From Apoda limacodes (Eukaryota > Arthropoda > Insecta > Lepidoptera > Limacodidae), in the NCBI GenBank assembly GCA_946406115.1, contig OX291543.1, forward strand, positions 5,954,501 through 6,018,500: a stretch of 64,000 nucleotides of DNA, in the 5' to 3' direction. The translations under genes and the position numbers were made by a program. The notes below the pieces were generated by a model. That model ran no database searches. It was given only the letters and a program-made list of their open reading frames with translations, and was not told where the DNA came from. Shown in pieces: positions 33,250-43,355 of this stretch (positions are counted from its first letter, which is position 1; each line of letters starts with the position of its first letter).

Positions 33250-33317
33250 CTCACTGGATCTGAACCCACGTCGTTCGTTTACTGGTTGCATCTATGAACC
33301 ACTAGACCCATCACCCC
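33250..33317 (-). promoter_or_regulatory. tRNA-like sequence with pol III A and B boxes upstream of LINE ORF1
   Basis: On the minus strand GGTCTAGTGG (33300-33309) matches the start of the A-box region of tRNA-Glu/Asp, and GGTTCAGATCC (33256-33266) matches the B box GGTTCRANTCC; the spacing is about 33 nt. It lies about 50 bp upstream of the ORF1 ATG at 33204. It may be a tRNA-derived internal promoter of the LINE leader or a SINE head joined to it. The acceptor stem does not pair convincingly, so it is not a tRNA gene. Confidence 0.55.
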
Positions 33318-33621
33318 ATCACCGTCTTATTGAACAGTAGTTTAATGAACGGGTAGGTCAGTGAATAGTCACTCACACACACATAATCACAAATTAATAC
33401 GTACACTGACTACGACTAAATAAGATATCAACTAATTATATCACAAATACGTAACTTTAGATTGTTTTTCTTTTTGTATTTTCTCAGTACACACAATGTC
33501 AAATCTAGTTATATATTTTTTTATAAGGGAAACCACTTTTAAACTAAAAAAATTAAATTATGTTTGCCGAGGGCAGTGAAGTACGTCTTGCGTGATTGCA
33601 GACATATTGCTTTTTTATGAT
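33318..33621. other. Presumed 5' leader of the nested LINE
   Basis: AT-rich, with a short CACACACA run near 33372. It lies between the tRNA-like sequence and the right-hand AAATTA. No ORF. Confidence 0.45.
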
Positions 33622-34037
33622 AAATTAGCACCTCTTCCATTGTAATTTTTCGCAGAGGATCGCGTGAGAAAAGGTACCAAGTCATCTTTGTTTAATACCT
33701 TTACACCGGTGAAACGATCCTTTAATATCAGAGCCAGGAGTCATTTTATCATCGACGGTGGTTTTCTTTTGGTATTGAAATTCATCTTTTAATGATATTA
33801 CTAAAAAATATATTAAATATGTACAAGAACACTTCGGGCTCTCTGCAATCGTTGTATTTGACGACTACTAAGATGTCGCAATGCAACGCAATGTCTCAAT
33901 TATTTGACTCAGTTACTATTGTAGCTGAAGACATTGACATACTTATCTTGCTCACAGCACTTGCTAGAAAACAATTGAATGTATTTTTTTTAAAACCATC
34001 AAAAGGACGGACCGAAGAACAATTATATGGTCTATGA
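33622..34037 (+). pseudogene. Multi-copy gene of unknown function, C-terminal part
   Basis: The AAATTA at 33622 opens LAPLPL, then a TAA, then VRKGTKSSLFNTFTPVK (about 33663), FIIDGGFLL (about 33750), and in another frame ITKKYIKYVQEHFGLSAIVV and FDDY (to about 33867). A third frame reads VAEDIDILILLTALA (about 33918) and FFLKPSKGRTEEQLYG. These blocks follow in the remembered family order directly after the end of the 24.2-25.4 kb fragment. The spaced acidic motifs (IDGG, FDDY, EDIDIL) resemble the pattern of FEN/PIN-type nucleases; that is inference. At least three frame breaks; homology ends at about 34037. Confidence 0.62.
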
Positions 34038-35580
34038 AAATGGCCTGGTATTATTTTTTGTAAAATAATTAGAAAAAAATTTTTATCGACAAATATATTT
34101 ATTTTTTTCAAATTTTTATGGATTTTCGCTTAAAACTTCTATATTTATGATTCTACGACTAAAAGTTTCTGAACGAAAGTTGTAGATAATTTTATTTTCA
34201 ACAATTTTTTTTGTGAGACCTATATAAACCATAAAAACTATTTGAACCTCTTTTTCCAAGATGGCGGCCGTGGGACAAAGGTTGCAACTTCACAAACTTG
34301 GATTTAACTTGACACTAACCCCCCTTCATATCCAAAAAATAAAATTACGTCCTCTGACAAACGCAAACCCCAAATGTAACTTTTCAATGAACTAAAACTC
34401 TTTCATATCTACTGAATACCTTCCAAGGTACTGGCAATTTCTTATCTCAGCTAAGTAGCTATTGAAGTATCTCTTTCAAAACTTACTTCTGCTTGACCAT
34501 TTTAACACACACATACACCTTAAAAACAACTCGGCTTGGTTAGGTCCAAAACACTTAGTCATTAAAAGCTTTTGCACATACAAAAATAACTTTTAAAGTA
34601 TTTAATTACTGTTATTTTTTAACGAATTTAAAGCCTTTTGGCAGGTACACCGTGTGACGGTTGCAGGTGTTTAATTTTTTGTTAATTCTTAAAGCAATGG
34701 CTTCTTGTCACAACGAATTAACTAGTTATAAGGTATTTTCATAACTTTCATAAATGTTTATTACATTAAGTCTAGAATATACCTTTAAGTTGTAAATAGC
34801 GTTTCTGCTAAAAGTGGCCGTTTTCAACAGAAACTATCTACAACTCACATATCTATTCACGGTTCCCAACTTAGGGGTTTTCCCCCCAGATTTAGGGGGT
34901 AAATAAGTAAGATGGGATTTTTTTAGGGGTCTGAAATCTTTAGGGATTTTTTGACTCTTTAATATTGTTAAATTTATAATATTAATATTTATTTCTTGAC
35001 GTAGCGACTTATAACGACATCTAGTACGTAATTCTACAACCACTCTGTGGTTGACTGGCGGCAATACTGGCGCCACTGGCGGTCATTTTATTGTCCGTGC
35101 ATATGGCGGTTATTGTTGTGTATAAGTCTAAATCGAAATGGTGAATCTACAACATTTAATCCATCCAATAAAATGTTAAATTTATTCAATGTCAACATGT
35201 ATCTGTCACAAAATCTGAATCTTCAGATGAAGACGAAATATTTTATTTATTAAATAACTTATAATAAAAAGTCTTTTGAAACATATTACAGCATATTATT
35301 TCAAAATCATTATGAATTTATATTTATATATTTTTTAGGGGGACAATTAAGGCGATTTTAGGGGTTTTTGACACAAACTTTAGGTATAAATATTTTTGAG
35401 AGTTGGTAACACTGTATCTATTCTAGATATATAACATTCTAAATATACATATACAAATACATAACATTCTAGAAATAGCTAATCACTAGTTCTAAATAAA
35501 TGTTTTGTAACATTTTTAAAATATGTTTTATATAAAGAGGAAACAAAGAATATCGTTTTGTGGAGTTCGTTAGGTACTCG
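34038..35580. other. Non-coding DNA
   Basis: AT-rich with no supported gene. 34250-34480 is somewhat more balanced (CCAAGATGGCGGCCG near 34256) and 35050-35110 has GGCGGCAATACTGGCGCC, but neither carries an ORF of note. No terminal repeats were found. Confidence 0.5.
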
Positions 35581-35682
35581 TAGTCACTGCGCTTTAAGTT
35601 TTTCCTTTTGTTGATTGCATTTATAGTGTTGATATTTTAACTTGCTTCCACATATACATAGTTACTTATATATTTTTTTTAG

Positions 35683-35925
35683 ATAAAAATATAGAACAAC
35701 CCAATGAGTTAATGATTCCTGGGTACCAAACTGGAAGCCACTGGTATCAAAGAAACTTGTATTTATACAAAATAAAAAAAACAAAGAACTACTTCAGTTC
35801 TTTTCAAATGTGCTGAGCCTTTCGGCAGCTCTCAATGGTGTCATAAATTTGGCACCGACGTCAATTTGGGTGCAATATCGCTATCACATAATCATGCCCC
35901 GAGTAGGTGGATGGTCCCTATCTAG
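35683..35925 (+). pseudogene. FLYWCH-like zinc-finger exon, copy 1
   Basis: Bounded by TTTTTTTTAG and TAG|GTGAGT. One frame reads IEQPNELMIPGYQTGSHWYQ and NLYLYKIKKTKNYF; the next reads KCAEPFGSSQWCHKFGTDV and LGAISLSHNHAPSRWM. A Tyr/Trp-rich start, C, WCH and HNH spacing fits a FLYWCH finger, the DNA-binding domain commonly fused to MULE transposases; assignment by eye. The frame change at about 35800 is present in copy 2 too, so it predates the duplication. MULE-like exons at 53.9 and 55.6 kb may belong to the same family. Confidence 0.5.
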
Positions 35926-36065
35926 GTGAGTGCCTATTAAATGATTAATCTATTTCTCATTTCTAGTCACTGTGCTTTAAGTTTTTCCTTTTGTTGATTG
36001 CATTTATAGTGTTGATATTTTAACTTGCTTCCACATATACATAGTTACTTATATAATTTTTTTAG

Positions 36066-36304
36066 ATAAAAATATAGAACAACCCAATGAGTTAATGATT
36101 CCTGGGTACCAAACTGGAAGCCACTGGTATCAAAGAAACTTGTATTTATACGAAATAAAAAAAACAAAGAACTACTTCAGTCCTTTTCAAATGTACTGAG
36201 CCTTTTGGCAGCTCTCAATGGTGTCATAAATTTGGCACAGATGTAAATTTGGGTCCAATATCGCCAACACATAATCATGCCCCGAGTAAGTGGATGGTCC
36301 CTAG
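36066..36304 (+). pseudogene. FLYWCH-like zinc-finger exon, copy 2
   Basis: This is the tandem duplicate of the exon at 35683 with the same acceptor and donor arrangement. The second-frame half reads KCTEPFGSSQWCHKFGTDV and LGPISPTHNHAPSKWM. Several substitutions are conservative, but the shared frameshift argues that neither copy is translated. Confidence 0.5.
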
Positions 36305-36345
36305 GTGAGTGCTTATCAAATGATTAATCAATTTCTCATTTGTCA

Positions 36346-38374
36346 TTGTATCACATGTTATTTGAATTAAAATCGTTCTATTCAGGTTTGCCGTTCTAAT
36401 CTCCTCCCCATTCCTGAGCATTGTTAGACATTTTATTTGATTTCGTTCAAGATTACTGCAGTACGTCTTTGGAATACTTAACCTATAAATATATGCAATA
36501 CAAAGTCTAGCTTTAAAACTTTACTGCATCAATATTATATAAACAACTAAAATACATGACCTACATTTATGCATGAATAAAACAAAATATATGACTTTTT
36601 TTTACAAGTGTTTACTAAAGATTAACTGCAAGAAAATGTTGTTGATGTATTGGACTTTTTCACTTTCAATTTAAGGCAAAGTTCTTAGTGTTTTTTAGAT
36701 AAAATTAAAAGATAATTTATAAGTTGTAAGATTTTTTTAAGGAAGCTCTCTTTTTAAATAAAGAATCGTAGAGGTGCGTACAGATTATTTGCAACACAAC
36801 ATTTATAAGTTGGGTAAAATAATTAGTCCCTAGTAGTAACACCGTCTATCTTGCATAACAAAATAACGCCCTAACGTTTCAATATGTATATAAACAGTGA
36901 ATATAAGATTTCTTGTAGCAACTTATCATCAAGAATAGTTAGAACACGCTTTACAAAGTATAAAGTGGGACATATTAGGCCTCTCAGATATTATATCGGG
37001 AAATACATATCAGAGTAATGAAGACTATATTTTTGTATAGACAGAATGGAAAAGAAAAATAAATATAGAAAATAGAACATTTAATATCAAATCAAATTAA
37101 GATAAAGATATATATTCATACATAATTAATTCGAAAGTTCATGTTACAATAGAACATTAGATATGCTGATACTGATAAAATATTTTAATTTTTAACTACA
37201 ACTAACACCTAGATTTTTATAAGATAGATTATTATATTTCAAACAAGTATGCTACTACTAAAGCTTTTTAGATAGTGTATTTTATGTATATTAATATGAC
37301 TTTATTTAATTTTACAGATATTCATTGCGCAGCCATAAAATTCGCATGGTAAAAGACAACATAAAAGAAACATAGAAGAATCTTAGGAAGAAAGACATCT
37401 GTTTGTGGACTGTGTTTAAACAGCAATACCTCGTAGTAGAGCATTTAGAAGACTAGAAACAGAGAGGTTGCACTATGTGAAGAAGAGTTAAAATTTATTA
37501 GCTGACTCATGGCTGTAAATAATATACAAAAAATAAATATTGTCTATGGTATATGAAAAGATAGAATAAAAATAGTATAATAATTGATTGTAAAATAAAT
37601 TTTTGAAATAAGTATAGTATTATATTTTTTATAAATATTTTACCTTCAATATATGTAATTGTTTTAATATGTATTATGAATTAAAGCAGTTATTTCTGTT
37701 TACTAAGATATTTTTATTGCTCATCTTGTTTTATACCCTAAGGGTGCCAATGAAACTCTAACGCTAAGCCTACACTGTCTTTATCTCTCCCTCTGTCCGT
37801 CTGAGCTTTGATTGGCAATATTGTTAAGAATGAAATAGGTATTCCGGGTTCGCTAAGGTAAAGGTAGGCCGGTAACCTAATAGTGGGAAATTATGATGCT
37901 AGTGTGCTAGTAGATAGAATATAGGGTTTCTAGACCAGAGGATTGAGGATTTTAAATAAGGGTTCAGTTCATACAAACAAATTAAATAAATATAATAAAC
38001 GTCACGTCCGACTCACGCTTGACCATTGTCGTCATCACATCCGTTGTGGTCATAGATAACCCGACTAAATAAAACAAACAGTGTTACCAACAAACCAAAC
38101 ATAAAACAAACATTAAACAGTGTTGCCAACAAACATAAATATTAAACAGTGTTATCATAGCATCATCTATAAACTAATCAGTGTTTTCATTAAGTAGCGC
38201 CATCTATCAACAAACATTATAATTATTTTAATAATATATAGAGTACTTTCACTATTGGTTTGGAGCAGGATTCGATTCATGAACACTTCAAGCACCAAAG
38301 TCGATACATTTGACCACTCGACCAACAGCGTTGTAATCAAAGCTATGAAAATCGAGGTATAGATGAAAAAATGA
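36346..38374. other. AT-rich non-coding DNA
   Basis: No supported gene. A TTTTACAG at 37311-37318 precedes a short open stretch (YSLRSHKIRMVKDNIKET) that could be one more exon of the FLYWCH/MULE-type gene, but the evidence is weak. 37980-38240 has short repeats of AACAAACATAAA and CAGTGTTnnCA. Confidence 0.45.
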
Positions 38375-40130
38375 CTTAATCATAATAACATACGTCATAG
38401 CTTGCGGTGTGTAGCATCACATTTGAGCCCTTGACTAAAAACAACATTATATCGAGTAGTAATTTGTTCCAATCACTATGAAAATAACCGTTAAACATAA
38501 GTTGGTTTTTGCTCTACGTAATGGTTCACATACATTTTAAAGGTTTTATTATTTTTCACGTGGAATCCTAATAGGTCATCAACATCGCTATCTCCCTCTC
38601 CCACATGTTATAGTTTTAACCAATCAATTTATATTTGTATGAATAAACAGTAATAAGTAATATGTAATAGCTCACATAAAGGTTTTTACGACGTTATGGA
38701 ACCCAAATATCGTTTGTATTGCTATCTCACTCTAATCATAACATACGTCACAGTACAATACTATCTTGATGTGTGTAGCATCACATTTGAACCCTAAAAC
38801 TAAAACAACATTATATCAAGTAGTAATTTGTTCCAATCACTATGAAAAAAGCTGTAAAACATAAGTTGGTTTTTTCTCCATACATTTTAAAGGTTTTATT
38901 ATTTTCATATACTAGAGAACTCTTATAAGTCATCGCTATTTCTCTGCTGCTCTAATAAAAACCAACCAATTTAATGTAGACCTCTCCATTGTATGAAATA
39001 TAGCAATAAATGAGTATCTATTAATAATGGTTACATATACTTCAGTCAACAAGCCTCACATCTGAACCCTAAACTAAAAAACAACATTATATCAAGTAGT
39101 AATTTGTTCCAATCACTATGAAAAAAGCTGTAAAACATAAGTTGGTTTTTCATATACTATTGAATACAGGGTTTTACAACCTACATTATGGAGCCCTAAT
39201 ATCGTTTTTATTGCTATCTCACTTAATTAGATCAATATTGAATGTGACATCAAAACAAAGCGAGTGACGTAATTTGTTCCTATCATTATGAAAAAAGTTG
39301 TAAACATAAGTTTGTTTTTTTCTCTATGTTCACATACATTTTAAAGGTTTTATTATTTTTCATGCAGAATCCTACTATGTCATCAACAGCGCTATCTCTC
39401 TGCTACCCCATTAAATAAAAACCAGCAACAGTAATAAGTAGATGCCTACCTATTGTAAATGGTTCACATACAGGTTTTATCAACGTTATGGAACCCTAAT
39501 TTTGTTCATACTTTTTAATCATAACGTACGTCACAGCACAATACTATCTTAAAGAATTTATGTAATGTCATAGTAAAATAGCGTTTTAATGTTGAACCCT
39601 AAAACTAAAACAACATTATATCAAGTAGTAATTTTTTACAATTACAATGAAAAAAGCTGTAAAACATTAGTTGGTTTTTACACCACGTAATGGTTCGCAT
39701 ATATTTTAAAAAAAATTTTTTTTTCTTGTGGAACCCTAATTAGTCATCAACATCTCTCGACTACCCTATTAAATAAAAACCAACCAATTTATAGTAGACC
39801 TCTCCATTGTATGAGTAGCAGTAATAAAAGTGGATATCTATTGTAAATGGTTCACATACATGTTTTTTCAACGTAATGGAGCTCTCATTTTGTTTATACT
39901 TTTTAATCATAACATACGTCACAGTACAATATCATTTGTTTTTAATGTTGAACACTAAACTAAAACAACATTATATAAAGTAGTAATTTGTTCCAATCAT
40001 TATGAAAAAAGCTGTAAACATAAGTTGATATTTTTCTCTATGATATTAATAGTTCGCAAACATTTTAAAGGTTTTTCAATTATTTGCATATTACTATAGA
40101 ACCCTAAAAGTTAGCAATATCGTTTTCCTT
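38375..40130 (+). repeat. Satellite-like array, period about 360 bp, degenerate
   Basis: The block ACAACATTATATCAAGTAGT starts at 38441, 38805, 39081, 39610 and 39965, with a decayed copy near 39250. Spacings are 364, 276, about 170, about 360 and 355. Between them the order of further blocks is kept: CACTATGAAAAAAGCTGT, CATAAGTTGGTTTT, ACATTTTAAAGGTTTT, CTCTCCATTGTATGA and CATAACnTACGTCACAGTACAAT. The short spacings are units with deletions. Units differ by many substitutions, so the array is old. There is no coding content. Confidence 0.85.
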
Positions 40131-41220
40131 TTATAAAAACAGATAACAAAACTGTATGTTTTATAACATTTCGACTGATAAGCGGTTAACATCCTGTATT
40201 ATTTTAACCACCATTTAAAGTCATATAGTTATATAGATATATTGTTATCTCACTCTAAATCTCTCTCCCCTCTCAAAAAGTTGATGGTTTTCACGACTGT
40301 TAAGGAACTCTAACATCGTTTTCATGGTTATACTTTTAAAGTAACTGCTTAAATCTATTCAATGTATGAAATACAATAAGAAACATCTAAATATATATTC
40401 AACGCTTTCCGCTATGAAGAGTGTAAACTTTGAATCCTATAAAAATGAGTTCTAATATAGAAGTTTTTAAATTTCATCAGTCTTAAGTTTAAAATTATAT
40501 GTATTTTACTTACTTTAACTTTTATAGACATATCTTTTTAGATACAAATCGAGTTATATTATTATGTTTACTTGTATTTTAGTATGAAACTGATTGGTAT
40601 GAGTCTCATCATTTTACATTTAAAACCGTTTTGACTCTCGGCAACAACCTACATTTGTTATATTATTGAGTGTTCCGATTATTCTGAAATGAATCAAGTA
40701 AGTTTTTTTTTTATTTTTTTATTGTGTTCTGAAATTAAAAAAATCGAGATCAAAGACAAGTAAACTTAATTTTCAACACTTTTTATTCTATGCAATTTTT
40801 CTAGTGAGACTTTTTTACGTTTTTCTCAAGAGCTTTCTTTTTTTGAACAATTGATTTTGGTTTGGATTGAGTAACTGTGAAAAGGGGTAGTTCTGTTCAA
40901 ACGGAACGTATGATTCGTTTAATACACATCATAATTATTTTTTTTCTTTTCAGAAATACAAGAAAATCTACAAAATCGCCAAAAACATTTCGAATATATG
41001 TATATAATAATTCCATATTTACATCCCTACAATACAAACATGATTGATGATATTATAAGAGATTATATCCAGGAGAGACAGGCTTTCGATAAGGAGGATG
41101 GGTATTCAAGGAGAGTTACCCACCTCTACCTCTTAAATTTTATCAAGGTATTTAAGTAGTATATCTTTTTTTATATCTTTTATTAACTTTACTACTATTT
41201 TTTTTTATCTATCAGGTTCC
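40131..41220. other. AT-rich DNA with weak splice-like signals
   Basis: ATGAATCAA|GTAAGT at 40688 and TTTTCAG at 40947-40953, followed by a short open stretch ending AAG|GTATTT at about 41150, could be exons of an unknown gene. The predicted peptides are short and resemble nothing I know. I do not call a gene. Confidence 0.3.
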
Positions 41221-41465
41221 AACAGGTCTGATGATGAGGTTTCAACAGATTCGATCAGCTCTGATCAGCTCTGATGATGAGGTTTCAACAGCTTTGATCA
41301 GCTCTTATCAGCTCTGATGATGAGGTTTCAACAGCTTCGATCAGCTCTGATCAGCTCTGATGATGAGGTTTCAACAGCTTCGATCAGCTCTGATGATGTG
41401 ATTTCAACTGATCTGATCCGTTCCAGCAGGTCTGATGATAAGGTTTCAACAGATCCATTTATCTG
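41221..41465 (+). repeat. 43-bp minisatellite
   Basis: GATGATGAGGTTTCAACAG starts at 41230, 41273, 41316 and 41359, exactly 43 bp apart, followed by two degenerate units (about 41392 and 41439). The units share GATCAGCTCTGAT. Because 43 is not a multiple of three, the reading frame rotates from unit to unit, so the 73-residue frame over it (41317-41538) is not a convincing protein. Confidence 0.9.
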
Positions 41466-41734
41466 TCCATCACTTCTAACTGTTTTTGATGTGATGAAAA
41501 CCTTCTTTTTAGCTAATAAGGTTTTGTTGTTAATCTAATCTTAGTCTTCTTGTTTAGTCCATCACCTATTGTGCTAATCTGGTGACCTAAAGATAGGGAA
41601 GGTTGTAATGAAATAAAAAAACTATTTACTTTTTTACTTATATATATTTACATTTTCAGGTTTACAACAGCAGCAACTACTACAACAGTTCAACAGGAGC
41701 AATAGAGCACATCTATAAGGTAAAATAAATAAAA
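41466..41734. other. Non-coding DNA with a possible micro-exon
   Basis: TTTTCAG|GTTTACAACAGCAGC...CTATAAG|GTAAAA (41660-41719) is a 60-bp stretch with both splice signals and CAA/CAG-rich content. It is unsupported by any domain. Confidence 0.25.
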
Positions 41735-42274
41735 TAATAATTGTTAATTTTATAATGTCCCCGTGCTTTAGTGTTAAATTCATCATAAGGAATAGTAAAT
41801 CTTTTGTCATCTTAATTTTTTAACGTTATTTTATTTAATTTTTGTGTATATACAAATTGATGATTTTTACTACGAATCACTCTCATCTGACGATATTGCG
41901 TTAGATCTTTAGTAATACAATCTAAATAATCATCACGGCTCACCTCATTTTTAATGACACCTTTTTTTATACCTTTAATTTCTTTTATCTCGTTTGAGTC
42001 TTTTTTTAAAATAAAGTAACATTTAGATTAGAAGTAACATTCCTATGAACTCTTTGATCATAGTATTAAGTACTAGAAAACATATCAACAACTTTTTTAT
42101 TTGCTATCGGTAAACCAAATTTATTATTTTCTGGGTAATCTGATGTATCAAATCTTTCATGAACATCAGCCTTAATATTAGAGATAAAATCTTTCGTTTT
42201 TATTTCATAAATAAAGGAATCAGTATCTGTATATAGTAACTGAACCTTATCTTGATATTTCGGGATAATATATG

Positions 42275-43355
42275 TCAAAGTCAAAGTCAAAATGGTTTAT
42301 TCAAATAAGGATTTTACAATCACTTTTGAATCGTCAAAGTTATAAAATATAATTTTTTGTACCCTCCCACCTTTCCGCCGGTTCACAATGTTGTTGATTT
42401 CTACCGAGAAGAATCCGGCAAGAAACTCGATAGTTACTCTTTTAAAAACACTATCAATAATAAAAATAAACTAAAAATACAATTAATGTTTTAAATAAAA
42501 AAATTTTAGTCGTACAATTTTATGTTATTTCCATTTTAATTTGGTTTATCTATGCATCCTGTAATTGAGCATCATCAGTCCCAAGGATTTTTATCATTTA
42601 CATAGTCTGAAATATTGTAGTATGCCTTTTAACAAAGTACCTGCTTGATAAAAGATTTAAATTTACTTATTGATAGATTTTGAATTTTATTGGGAACTTT
42701 GTTGTAAAAGTGTATACATTGCCCCATAAAAGAGTGACTTATTTTGTGTAGACGTTTATCATGCACCAACAGTTTATTTTTACTTCTAGTATTTATTTTG
42801 TCAACGTCACTTTTCTTGCTGAAACTATTGATATTTTTATGTACATATAAAAGATTTTCATATACGTACTGCGACACTAAAGTTAAAATTTTTACTTCCC
42901 TAAACCTATCCCTCAGAGATATCCTAGATCCTAATTTATAAATGGCACGAATTGCCCTTTATTGTAACAAAAATATTGTATTTACATCAGCAGCGCTACC
43001 CCACAATAGGATACCATATGTCATTAAACTATGGAAATAGCTAAAATATACTATTTTTGCTGTGTCGACATCGGTCAGTTGTCTTATTTTCTTGATCGCA
43101 TACACAGCAGAGCTAAGTTTTTTGCCTAGGTTATGAATATGAGGACCCCATTGAAGTTTGGAGTCCAGCGTTATGACAAGAAAGACTGTTGAATTAACAA
43201 GTTCTAATTGCTCGCCATTAATATTAATACATGTCTGTCTCTGACTAACATTTGGTAATGTAAATTTAACACATTTGGTTTTTTTTTTCATTAAGTAACA
43301 AATTATTAGCGTTAAACCAATTTACAATTTTAGAAAGGGCATTATTTAATTTATT
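42275..43355 (-). mobile_element. 5'-truncated LINE insertion with 10-bp target duplication
   Basis: ATAATATATG occurs at 42265-42274 and 43356-43365, immediately outside the insert, and the polymerase sequence continues when it is removed. The 3' end (low coordinate) is a TTTGAC-repeat tail (reverse: TCAAAGTCAAAGTCAAAATGG), not poly(A). Minus-strand coding is LNNALSKIVNWFNANNLLLN, LDSKLQWGPHIHNLGKKLSS, KIRQLTDVDTAKIVYFSYFH and SQYVYENLLYVHKNI. Frameshifts show that it is old. Confidence 0.93.
42629..43355 (-). pseudogene. LINE reverse transcriptase C-terminal domain (TTTGAC-tailed family)
   Basis: This region holds only the post-catalytic C-terminal domain of the RT: WGPHI...KLSSAVYAIKKIRQL, YGILLWGSAADVNTIF and, in a later frame, SHSFMGQCIHFYNKVP and LSISKFKSFIKQ ending at 42629. 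Breaks near 43290 and 42960-42880. The catalytic palm is not included because of 5' truncation, so the insertion could never be autonomous. The family differs from CR1 copies A/B and from the nested LINE at 25-33 kb. Confidence 0.8.

Larger units (their letters stand above)
25434..33621 (-). mobile_element. Nested block: minus-strand LINE carrying three further mobile elements
   Basis: AAATTA flanks the block at 25428-25433 and 33622-33627, and the interrupted protein resumes on the far side, so the block is an insertion. On the minus strand it reads like one LINE: 5' leader with a tRNA-like promoter (33.62-33.21 kb), ORF1 PHD-type finger (33.20-33.02), endonuclease and RT (29.79-29.28) and RT C-terminus to an A-rich 3' end (26.53-25.43). 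It is interrupted by a Ty3/mag element (29.79-33.02 kb), a Tc1-type transposon (26.53-29.28) and a 211-bp repeat (26.21-26.42). Most of ORF1 and parts of the endonuclease and RT are deleted around the Ty3 element. Confidence 0.75.
35581..36345 (+). repeat. 383-bp tandem duplication of an exon-bearing unit
   Basis: 35581-35963 and 35964-36345 are near-identical, with an offset of 383 bp. Each unit contains an acceptor-like T-run plus TAG, an exon-like body and a GTGAGTG donor. Copy 2 lacks four bases (ATCT) before the donor and has about a dozen substitutions. Confidence 0.92.

Noticed and set aside
33250..33317. A functional tRNA gene
   Set aside because: A and B boxes are present but the acceptor and anticodon stems do not fold convincingly and no terminator T-run follows.
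36595..37660. Possible gene in the AT-rich stretch after the FLYWCH-like exons
   Set aside because: Only one weak acceptor-like site and peptides under 20 residues; nothing supports a coding region.
41221..41465. CRISPR-like array
   Set aside because: Units are contiguous with no unique spacers, and the context is eukaryotic; it is a minisatellite.
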